Assembly: GCA_949358305.1 (NCBI GenBank)
Contig: OX442315.1
Location: forward strand, 12,178,427 to 12,242,426
DNA from: Strigamia acuminata
Taxonomy: Eukaryota; Arthropoda; Chilopoda; Geophilomorpha; Linotaeniidae
Length of the DNA: 64,000 bases
Direction of reading: 5' to 3'
Below are positions 1 to 9,463 of this stretch, piece by piece (within the stretch, counting starts at the first letter, position 1; every line of letters starts with the position of its first letter). The position numbers and the translations under genes were made by a program. Under the pieces are notes generated by a model. It made no database searches. It worked only from the letters and a program-made list of their open reading frames with translations, and was not told where the DNA came from.

Positions 1-124
1 TAATGTTATAAAAGAAGTGACTGTCTTAGTAGATGATATTGACGGAGCCTTGGAAAGTAATGTTATAAAAGAAGTGTCTGTCATCTTATCCATTACTGTA
101 TCTTTAATGTGGTGGAAAACCTAG
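1..124 (+). CDS. C-terminal end of an upstream ENPP-family paralog (partial)
   Basis: An open frame enters from the left edge (codons in phase from base 2) and stops at the TAG at 122-124. The residues DDIDGALES match the DDINGAMKS at the end of the complete ENPP gene downstream, so this is the end of a tandem paralog on the same strand. It continues past that point into a hydrophobic tail (ILSITVSLMWW) that could be a C-terminal membrane anchor; the downstream paralog ends without one. A 57-bp (19-codon) direct duplication starting at 1 and at 58 repeats NVIKEV in frame. Only the last 40 codons are in the window, so activity cannot be judged. Confidence 0.6.
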   Translation, partial: NVIKEVTVLVDDIDGALESNVIKEVSVILSITVSLMWWKT

Positions 125-3003
125 CGTGTAACAATCAATTACAGTTAAATCGTTGTGAGCACCTGCAATAACCACCTCGTGTTGGGGAAGTTTGACAAAT
201 AAGGACAAATTTGTTTCTTCCTTATTCTGATCATTTATACAGTAAAAGTTGTTTTATTGGCCAGGGTCAGGACTGGAGCAGTTCCAGATTCAGGGATTTG
301 CCAGATAAAGAAATAGCAATAATTTTTTTTTAAAAATATTGTTTTATAAAAGTTTGTTTTATATTAGCAAAATATTTCCAGTGCTAAAAAAGTCCCGTTA
401 TGTGGGAAATAACTTAGTTGGTTACTACGGAAATTATGTATTTGTGAAACAAGACTAAGTTTTTGAATGCTTTGTTCTCAAAATTATTCCCAATCCATCC
501 AATATAAGTGAATACTTTTCTTCCATTATTAGCAGCCGGTAGGACAATATCGACAAACAAACAGCAGCATTTTAAAAACAAAAACTAACATTGACCATGT
601 AAATATCGTAAGTGCATAGCCTGCTAACTAACTTACATCAATTCAGATTTACACTTTTCTGAAAAACTGTGACGTGTAAACTTTGTTTTTACAGCTACTA
701 CTTCAAGTACTAATTTCAAATTAAAAACTATGATTTAATTGTAAAACAATAATCTTTCTTTTTATTTGTGTTTGGATCCTAATTAACGTGTACCATACCT
801 CAATCTACCATCTTATTACCTCGTAATTATGTGTGTCGATCATATTGTGTAAAAACTAGGACACAATTTTGTTTATTTCCATGTTATTCTCAAACATTAA
901 ACTCAATTGAAATTCTAAATGTAGAATACAATGAATAAAGAATTACTCCGTATTAATTTTAGAAAGTGTGTTAAATAGATTAAATATTACATAACTTGAT
1001 GAAAAGTACCACAGCCAACTACTACGCAAATCTGTCTTTTTTGGTCAGTGGTTCTGGTACACCTTCGTTAAGTTGGCCCCCACCCCCAAGTATTTGTCCA
1101 ATCAAAATAAATTATTGGACTAGATAGCCCTTTCTATGGACGAAATGAAACTGTGATTTGTTTTGATTGGACTCACTTTCTTCTTATCACTTTTTCTACT
1201 TTTATCTTGGGGGACCCAACTTGATGTCAGCCCCCCAAATCAATGGACCAGCAAAATTTATCATTGGACCTTGTGCAGAATCCAATGGACATCATTGAAC
1301 ATCTCTTTATTTTGATTGGACTCGCTTAGATTTTTAAATACGGCCGATTGAAAATTCAGTTCCAGCCCTCCTTTACCATTGGACTAACTGGGCTGCAGCC
1401 CAAGTGCGCCGGGCAGAGAGGGGTGCCAAGCAGCTCCTACAAAAAGTCTTCATGAGTGTTCAAGTATAAGCTGAACTTGTAGACCCATTTCTACACATAC
1501 CGTAAAGTCATGTGGCCGAATTTTTTAGTAAATTGTTAATAGTGCCTTCAATTTAATAACTACAGAACTGTTAACTATGTGTTTAGGTGGGTCTTAGGTA
1601 CAGTTACAATACCCATATCAAACATTTTAATTTTTTGTCACACATTTCCTGTTTTTTAAAAAAAAACCATTGTGGCCACATTCACCTTCACTGTCGGGTG
1701 CTATTAGCCACCTCGTTTTTTTTTAGCTGAAATGACACATTCAGCTACCGTACTTAAAAGGTTAATGTGGTCTCAAAAAAAGTTTTTAAAATAATCTATG
1801 TACCAAAAATTAATTTTTTAAATTTTGTTTTTAATTATTTGTGTTTAAAAAAAGACAAAATTTTTTATTTTTTTTTAAAATTGCCATAGACTTTAATAAG
1901 TGAGTTGTCTTTCTAACATCACTGTATCAAAACTATAAAAGTTAGCAGCATTATTATTTTTTTGGAACATTATAACACATTGAAAAATGAGTACATAAAA
2001 TTTCAAGAAGCAGGTAGCAATACTTTTTTTTATAGACATCTTTTTTCAGGCCTCATTTTTCACTATTTTTACATGACATACTTAAAATGTGTGTACATTT
2101 TTTTTAATTGATCACAAAATTGTGGAATATTTTTTTAAGCAAGCTGAAACCATGATACATTAGTTAAAAATAATAATTAACTGATAAATGGCCCAGCAAA
2201 AAGGTGAGGAATTTTTTTTCTGCAAATTTCTTTTTGGCCACATTCACCTGCCGGGGCCACATTCACCCGACTTTATGGTAGTGTGTAAAACACACGAGTG
2301 CCACAGGTCAGGAGGCGCCACCCCGTGTGGCATTTTTTCCCTCCTTGGTCCAAAAAGCATTTTTAGATCCAAAAATGGGTTTTTTGGTGCAAATTTATTT
2401 TTTGCAAAAATACTCGCCGGTACCTCTTTTGGAGATGCGTGGGATCACCAGCATGCCCAAATAACACGAGTGCACTACAAGTATATCCTGGAAATGGGCC
2501 TGTGAAATTGTAAATGTAAAAATGATTTTTTTTAAATCACGAAAAGAGACAAGGGGCGCTTGATTTTTTTAAGCCCAGGGCGCTGAAAAGTGTTAAGACG
2601 GCCCTGCTTGTAGCCGGTATATTTTAACTTTTAATTCCGGTAACGGTACCGATACTTTATAAAAAAAATGTATCACCGTTGCAATTGCCAATTTCAATGG
2701 CCAAAAACAAGAAAACGTAAGAATAACCAAATAAAATCCTGCAGACATTAAACATTTTCCTTTTCATAAGGTGCTGGTAATAATTTATATGCCGTCAATA
2801 AAATACTTTATTTGCGAAAAACTTCCCGTTTGATTTAGATATAGGTGGTTATAAACCACATCAACTGGCACTTGTAAAAGTAAAGGTAAGTTCATTCCAT
2901 TTGGCAAACCTTTCACAAAAAAGGTAGAGTAAGCAGGACATTGAATGAAATTTGGACACAAATGAATAATTCTTTTCCTGTCACGCAGCAGAACCAGATA
3001 ACC
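125..3003. other. AT-rich intergenic region, no gene recognised
   Basis: Long AT-rich stretch with poly-T and poly-A runs. At about 1040-1430 several loosely similar segments contain ATTGGAC. The phrase GGCCACATTCACCT recurs near 1673 and, twice in close succession, near 2235-2270, suggesting decayed repeats. Open frames here (for example 2188-2505) have no codon pattern or splice context I can support. Confidence 0.5.
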
Positions 3004-4538
3004 ATGCATTATTTCTTCTCCCACACGTTTCTATTACTTTTAGTTTACACGACCCGTGTCACGACAGCAGAAAACAAACTGTTGCTGATATCTCTGGATG
3101 GATTCAGGTAGGTCGAACCAAATTGCACATTTCATCATTTCTATATTCATTTCTCTTGCTTTCTTTCAACCAGGTACGATTACCTGACAAAATACAAGGC
3201 GCCAAACATAAACAAGTTGGCCGCAAACGGGGTGAGTGCACCGGAAGGAATGATTCCCGTATTCCCCTCATTTACAGCTCCCAATCACCAAACATTAGTT
3301 ACTGGTCAGTAGTCAGTTTTAACAAATGGCTTCACTGTACTACCTACTAACATTTTATTCTCTTTTTCAGGCTTGTTTCCCGAAAGCCACGGCATCCTCA
3401 ACAACAACATGTACGATCCTGTAACTCGCGAGAGATTCAATTATAAACATGGACCTTCGAAATGGTGGAGTGCAGCCGAACCAATTTGGATCACAGCCAG
3501 GCGATCCGGACTGAAAACTGGCGCCGCCTACTGGCCCGGGTCACACGTAACTTCTCACTTATACATTTCAAATTATTTCCTCAAATAAATAATCCAATTT
3601 AGGTCGAGTACAATGGAGTAACGGCGGATTTCTACGAGGAATACAAAGATGATCAGGATTTCTTAGAAGTTGTCGACGACACGATCGAGTGGCTCGTCAA
3701 CGAAAAACTCAGCTTCGTTGCAGTTTTTTTCGAAGAACCCGATAATACGGGACATGGGTACGGGCCCGAGTCCGAACGAGTTGCTAAAATGGTCGAATAT
3801 GTGGACGGTATTGTTGGCGACTTGTTAGCGCGTCTAAATAAGACCAAAATGCTCGACCAAATCAACATCATCGTGACAGCCGACCATGGAATGTCCACGG
3901 TTGTCAAATCCCAACCAAATGCCCTCGCGCTGAATAAACACTTGGACCTTAACGACTACGACAAGATCGTGCAAGTAAAAACATGTCCCCCATGTACCAA
4001 CAGAAACAATTAACCATTGTATATTTAAATGTAGACTGGTACAATGAGTTCTATCTTACCAAAGCCAGGGAAAGAAGACAAAGTGTTCAATGCCTTGAAC
4101 AATAAACATGCGCATGTCAAGATTTATCACAAGGAAGACATCCCCGAGAGGTTTCATTACCGAAACAATAGACTGGTAATGCCAATCGTCGCAATAGCCG
4201 AAGAGGGATATTATGTGACCAGGGTGAGAAATCTGATAAATTATAGAAAAAAATACCTCGTTTTCCCTTTTTTATTTTAGAATGGCAGTAAGTTTAGCAA
4301 TAAAACTAGGGGTATGCATGGATATGATAATCAACTGGTCAATATGCGAGGTCTGTTTGTGGCATCGGGACCGGGTTTCAAAAGAAATGTGCAATTACCA
4401 GCTTTCGACAACGTCAATGTGTATTCGTTGATGTGCCATTTGCTCAAAATACCACCCAAACCATCCAATGGAAGTCTAACTGTTTTCCGATTAGTTTTAA
4501 TGGATGATATTAACGGAGCAATGAAAAGTATGGGGTGA
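3004..4538 (+). CDS. Ectonucleotide pyrophosphatase/phosphodiesterase (ENPP4/5-like), six exons
   Basis: Exons 3004-3107, 3174-3304, 3371-3546, 3603-3974, 4035-4223 and 4281-4538 join in one frame of 409 residues, all with GT-AG introns of 56-66 bp. The ATG opens a hydrophobic signal peptide (FLLLLVY), followed by LLLISLDGFRYDYL, the first metal-binding Asp of the family. NHQTLVTGLFPESHGI holds the substrate-pocket motif; the usual nucleophile Thr appears to lie in the APEGMIPVFPSFTAPNH segment. ADHGMS and the later MHGYDN supply further metal ligands. The alkaline-phosphatase-fold enzymes of this family hydrolyse nucleotide or lipid phosphodiesters outside the cell. The length is close to the family's single-domain members (about 450), without somatomedin or nuclease domains. 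A paralog end lies upstream, so the gene is part of a tandem array. No C-terminal membrane anchor is visible, so it may be secreted. Confidence 0.9.
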
Positions 4539-4707
4539 TCTCGATTATTATCTTGTATTTTAATAAAATATCACCACTTAAAATATTTGTACTTGTATAT
4601 TTTTAATCACTTTGGTTTGGCAGGTGACAGACCGGTAGGGGGTGTAAACTCCCCAAGCACATTTCACCCCAATTTGGCTGGGGTGAGCTGCTAATTAACC
4701 GTTTTAG

Positions 4708-5176
4708 TGAAACAAATCCTTTGTTGCACTACGGAAATTTGCACTACGGAAATTTCCTCGATGAGTGCCAGCAACTGCCGCAAACGGCGCACGAATTCCT
4801 CAAAAAACTCGTGCACGAACAGAAACTCAACGCTCCGACATTGTTTATCGACGCAAATCGACCCGAAACATGCACGAATCACACCGAGAACAACAAGAAC
4901 GGTAAACTAAGTTTTTATTTGGGCAATAATCGAGGAAAATCTTAAAAAATTGACGATTTTTGATCGTTTTAATAATTTTAATAATTTTTATTATTTTTCG
5001 CATTTATTTGCACGACAGACAGTCGATTTGTGCTGGAATTGGTGCACCAGACCGGCGGAAAGGGTAATCCGAACGGCGGTTGGATCCAGAGCAAAGGAAT
5101 GACGTGGACGCCGCAAAATCTGTCAAATGTCAGTGTAAAACACAAAGCATTAGAAGCCGAGAGTGGAGTGAAATAA
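4708..5176 (+). CDS. Unrecognised gene, last two exons
   Basis: Two exons join cleanly: 4708-4901 (after TTTTAG, before GGTAAAC) and 5019-5176 (after ACGACAG), ending in TAA. They read about 116 residues containing LHYGN twice in a row, DECQQLPQTAHEFLKKLVHEQK, TLFIDANRPETC and a basic end (HKALEAESGVK). The frame crosses the 117-bp intron with matching phase, which argues for a real gene end rather than a chance frame. No ATG is seen, so upstream exons are missing or the piece is a remnant. It lies between the ENPP gene and the first GTPase fragment. I do not recognise the family; no function is assigned. Confidence 0.4.
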
Positions 5177-5431
5177 AAACGACGAATGCATCAAGAGTCG
5201 CTCTTTTTACGTTTCATATCAACAGACGTTGCTATTTTCTGTTTGTCCCGTCTAAACGCATATCACGTGCAAAGAGCGGCCCGTTCGACGTCGATTTGTT
5301 TGTGTTTTGCAAGTTCGGTGAATTTATTTGATACTTTTAATGTAACAAAAAAGTAACGATTTTGTTACAAACGACCCTTGCGTTCCACCGGCACTGCACT
5401 GTCCATAGCAATCGGTTTGCTCGAGGTATCT
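5177..5431. other. Short intergenic spacer
   Basis: Spacer between the unrecognised two-exon piece and the first GTPase fragment. No supported feature seen. Confidence 0.4.
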
Positions 5432-5764
5432 TTAGGAGATGATGGATTTCCGGGCTTTTTTGTTTTTCGGTTCGGTTTGCAGGTATTTCGCGTGTCCTTC
5501 CAGAGAAACGAGGTTTGCCACGATGCTCGCACGCAATTCTGGCACAATGTTGAGTTTTTCGAATTTTTCCAAAATGCTTTCGGTGTTGATACAGTTGACA
5601 TTCGGTGCGGGTGTTTTGATTACTTCGGTGGCATTGTCAGGAATCGATTCGTTGAGCACCGAAAATCCGACAAAACAGTCCGTTCGCGCGTCGTACATGT
5701 CACCGAGACGTGCGGAACGACCAACGGCTTTCCTCACGATGTTTTTGTTGAACAAAATTTCCAT
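5432..5764 (-). pseudogene. N-terminal fragment of the large GTPase family
   Basis: The frame from 5764 down to 5432 gives 110 residues that follow the N-termini of the complete family members almost position for position (NIVRKAVGRSARLGDMYDARTD, then a KKARKSII stretch). Homology stops at KSII, where a TAA follows; the complete genes continue for about 1,100 more residues. Neither the P-loop nor the Cys clusters are present. The ATG follows directly after an AG, as in all the other copies. It may be the last trace of a further module copy on this side, or a short expressed N-terminal-only protein. Confidence 0.75.
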
Positions 5765-7021
5765 CTTATCAAAAATGAAAAAAATTAATTAGTTTGATTT
5801 TTTGAATGACATGTGTACGAGACATCACCGATGCACTAAGATTTTGTGAAAAATACTCATAATTTCGTGTCTTGAGATTGTGGATTCAAATAACAATGCC
5901 ATTCATGGTTTCTTCACACAAAAGAAATTAATTTCTTCGCCGAGAGAATGCGAAATATTTTTAATAAATTCTAAAAATGTGTGCAAATATTTTCGAAATC
6001 TTCTACAATTTGTTAAAATATTTTTCAAAAAACGAAAATAATTATTTTTTTTGCTCAGACCTGGCTGTTTATTTATTTATTATTAAATATTCTAAACTTT
6101 ATCACAATAATTATTAAATATTTTAAAATTTGTCCAAATATTTATTAAATTAATCTAAGCTAATAAGAGGGGATTTGGATCTAGATCGTGAGTTGGCGGA
6201 ACCTCACAGTAGACGTCATTATTATTTTTCTTTTTTTTCAAATTTATTGATGTGGAATAGTGTGTGCATTAGTTTCGGTTTTGCCTTGACAACACAACTA
6301 CGCATCGCAGTAGAGTTCTTGCATTTTCTTATTACCGGTACTGGTAAAGAGTAATGAAGTGCGATAGTTGGAAAAGTAATTTTATACTTGAATTTCAGTT
6401 TAGTCCGTTCAGACGAGACCATACACTCCCGAAAGAAAAGCGATTGATTGATCATACACTTCACGTTCGATATTTGCAAGTGTGTTTATATATTTACTTC
6501 ACAAAATTCAAGAAAACTGTCTGAATCAGTGACACGGTTTTGTCAGGCACTGTATATTTAAAACTAGCTGCAATGCTTTGAGTATGAACCGTTTATCGCT
6601 TATTTGATCCTGGATAATGATTTACTTTCTACTCAATCCTCTTTCGTACACAGAGAGCGCACTGCAATTAAGCTTGTTAATTAGTATTTGTTAAACCACC
6701 TAGGAGTAAATCATTATATTTTATCTCATTGTATTTATCGATAAAATTGCAAAATATTTCATGCTCTGGGTCACACTATCCCGTTGAATGAATTCACTCA
6801 ATCCTTATCGACGCCTTTACAATTCTTTTACCTCTGCACACTTACGCCATCTAGCGGTAGCGCTCAACAAAAAAAACATAAACTAACAGCCTGATGATCG
6901 AAAACTTTGATTGATTTCATGAAATATTTATTTGCAGGTTATATTTTGCATCACTGAAAAATGGAATTTCGATTCGGAAGTTTTGGAAAAGTGAACGAAT
7001 GTTTTGCGACTGGTGACGGGC
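5765..7021. repeat. Duplicated 5' flank of the pseudo-GTPase gene (module copy 1)
   Basis: About 6170-6960 recurs in three other places: forward at about 45625-46180, and in inverted orientation at about 14280-14930 and 58220-59060. Recognisable landmarks are a CGCAGTAGAGTTC phrase near 6305, a GGATCAAATAAGCGATAAACG phrase (inverted here, near 6590-6612) and CGCCATCTAGCGG at 6845-6857. The same block therefore flanks genes of both orientations and defines the duplicated module. No coding frame is supported inside it. Confidence 0.75.
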
Positions 7022-8848
7022 ATGAAATGTGCGAAAAACCAGCAAATAAAATCCATCTTCAACTGCAGTGTCCCGGGTCATTACAAGGAAACTGAGAAAG
7101 AAGAACAAACCTGGCATTGCAGCAAATGCAAAGAGCCAATTGAAGTTATTCAAGACGACGATTACTTTTATTGCGCTTGTGGAAAAGCCAACGGACAAAA
7201 CTTCGCCTTTAAATGTTCCTCCTTCCAACACGGATCCGAATTCACTTCGTTTGCAGCAGGAGAACTGAACAAGTACATTAAACCGATTCGTGAATTAAAT
7301 ATCCTCGTAATTAGCATCTCTGATGACGATACATCCGCTTGGCTCAACTCTTTCATCAATTACATTGCATACCCATCTCTCCAACGAGCTGTCAAGGGTG
7401 ACCTGTTTTCAGCAGCGCCATTTTCGTTTCACGTAATCGACAAAAACGACGTCGTTCAACACGTAGAATTCGGAACTCCGAACGTTCAGATGAACACAGA
7501 ATCGAACTGCGTTCATTGTTTCGCCATGGGAAGCACATTGATCAGATTGATCGACATTCCTGGACTCAAAAGCGCGACCGTAGTGGAAAGTGTGAAAAAA
7601 CAGTTTCAGAAAACGTTGGCGTATTTACGCGGTCTGAAGGAATTGCACGGCATTTGTATTTTGCTCCAGCCGGATGAACCCAAATTCGACGCTCATTTTG
7701 AGTTGTGTTTTAAAGAATTGCTGGGTCATTTTCACTGGAACATTGTGAGAAATATTGTATTTTGTTTCACGCATAGTGGCGGCGCGCCCCACCAGGCGGC
7801 TGAAATAAGGATTTCTCTTGGCAAAATTCTTAAAGAAAACAAATTAGATGTTGCAATTGATAAAACCAGGTTGTTCGGAATGGATAATGGCGCCTTGCGG
7901 TTCATGTGCGCTAGAAAACAAGGCGTCCGATTTGAAAAGAGCAGCGAACAAGAGTTCTCCCAAAGCTGGACTGCATCGGTTCAAGAAACCGAGCGGCTCA
8001 TTTCGTATTTTCAATGCGTAAAGCCACACAACATTGAGGACACTACGTCGTGGATTGACGCAAAGAAGAATGTCATCACTTTGACCAAACCTATTGCCGA
8101 TGTACTTAAACATATCCAAGTTAATTTAGCGTTATACTACAGTGTTCCGACTGATCTAAGTCTTGTTTATGGTTTGACGGCTACACCTTTGGGTCATTTT
8201 CAAACCAGATGCACGAATGAAAATTGCGATCAAAAGTCTTCCGGGTCTATTTGTCATGCGAATTGCAGTTTGGAAGACATTCCACTCGGTATTGCTGGCA
8301 ATCGAAGTCTTAGATATTGTCGGGCAATGGAAGATGGTGAAAGTTTAAATTGTAATGTTTGTTCTTGTTTCTGGGAGCAGCATCAAGTAATTAATTGTAC
8401 GCAGAAACGTCAACTTGTGTTCGTGGATACCAAAGGAATAGAAGAACTGGAGGGAGAAGAGCAGGCTATTATCCAAGCTAGTGTGAAAATCGGATATTAT
8501 TTGAGTAAACAAGCCTGTATGTCGTATAATGATATTATGATGAGCTATTTGGAGCTGGCAATAAAGAGTGAAGAGAAGAAATTAGACAATGAGTTGTGGA
8601 AGAGATTTGTAAATTTGAGAGAGAAGTATTTTATGGAATATAAATTGTATAAGAAAGAAATGGCTAAACCTAATGTTAAGGAATTTGGCAGTGGCGAATT
8701 TGAGGAAGTCTTGAAGGAGTTGTGTGCCAATAAACACTCTGGAAAACTGTTGGAGATGTTTATTGGGCCGGTTTTGAACCGCAAAGAAGAAAAAAGTGAA
8801 ATTGTTCATTGTTTCCATGATTTGACTAAACATAAAGTCATTTCGTAG
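7022..8848 (+). CDS. Pseudo-GTPase of the large GTPase family, N-terminally short
   Basis: 608 residues from the ATG at 7022. It aligns with the second half of the complete family members: zinc-ribbon-like block (WHCSKCKEPI, YFYCACG), G-domain region, second Cys/His cluster and C-terminal helical part. The P-loop is gone: where the intact genes have GVTGVGKST this one has SISDDDTSA, losing the Gly and Lys that hold phosphate, and the DTPG switch motif is DIPG. It should not bind or hydrolyse nucleotide in the usual way. The first ~510 residues of the family are missing. The frame is nevertheless open throughout and the Cys clusters are kept (NCNVCSC, FWEQH), so it could be a functional decoy or scaffold rather than a dead gene. 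A deleted copy lies at 46200-46335. Confidence 0.75.
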   Translation: MKCAKNQQIKSIFNCSVPGHYKETEKEEQTWHCSKCKEPIEVIQDDDYFYCACGKANGQNFAFKCSSFQHGSEFTSFAAGELNKYIKPIRELNILVISISDDDTSAWLNSFINYIAYPSLQRAVKGDLFSAAPFSFHVIDKNDVVQHVEFGTPNVQMNTESNCVHCFAMGSTLIRLIDIPGLKSATVVESVKKQFQKTLAYLRGLKELHGICILLQPDEPKFDAHFELCFKELLGHFHWNIVRNIVFCFTHSGGAPHQAAEIRISLGKILKENKLDVAIDKTRLFGMDNGALRFMCARKQGVRFEKSSEQEFSQSWTASVQETERLISYFQCVKPHNIEDTTSWIDAKKNVITLTKPIADVLKHIQVNLALYYSVPTDLSLVYGLTATPLGHFQTRCTNENCDQKSSGSICHANCSLEDIPLGIAGNRSLRYCRAMEDGESLNCNVCSCFWEQHQVINCTQKRQLVFVDTKGIEELEGEEQAIIQASVKIGYYLSKQACMSYNDIMMSYLELAIKSEEKKLDNELWKRFVNLREKYFMEYKLYKKEMAKPNVKEFGSGEFEEVLKELCANKHSGKLLEMFIGPVLNRKEEKSEIVHCFHDLTKHKVIS

Positions 8849-9463
8849 ATCCAAAAATGCACTTTTTATGCGCGAAAATGTTTTTTTTTTAATTTGTAAA
8901 TTAAATTAAAGTGTTTAACATCAAAATGCAATTTTTTTTATTAGTGCATAATTGTAATTTTTTGGATGCAAAAATAATTTTGAAGATGTAATAATGCTTT
9001 TTTTCGGTTTTCCGCCTCCCTGTTCATTCATTAAATGCATTTAAAAATTCAAAATAATTTTCCAATGATTTTTTTCATTTTTCATAAACAATTTCACACA
9101 CGATTTGATTTTGCCAAGGTAAAATGTAGTCATTTTTAAATTTATTCTTTTTAGTTACTTTTTTTTTTTTATATATATATTTTTTTCATTTCCAGTTATT
9201 TTGAACATCTTTCAGGGGGCCCAAGATTGACCAAGATGCTCGCCCGTAATGCACAAAGCATTTCGAGGTTTCAAACACTAGATTTAAATTTAACTAAACA
9301 AATTTACGAAGCAAGAAGAAAGGAAAAAATTAAATATTAAAACATCAGATTTAATTTCTAAATACATATTCATTTAGAAAGAAATTACAGAAAAACTTTG
9401 AACAAATTGAATGAATGCTGAAGTGCAGAGTTATATGTATATAATTCTAAACACATGATTAAT
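8849..9463. other. AT-rich spacer between convergent GTPase genes
   Basis: Shared 3' region of the pseudo-GTPase (+) and the next GTPase (-). It contains poly-T runs and a phrase near 9330-9420 that recurs at about 46340-46440 in module copy 2. No gene seen. Confidence 0.5.

Noticed and set aside
2188-2505. 105-codon ORF
   Set aside because: AT-rich chance frame; no domain, no splice context, ordinary repeats around it.
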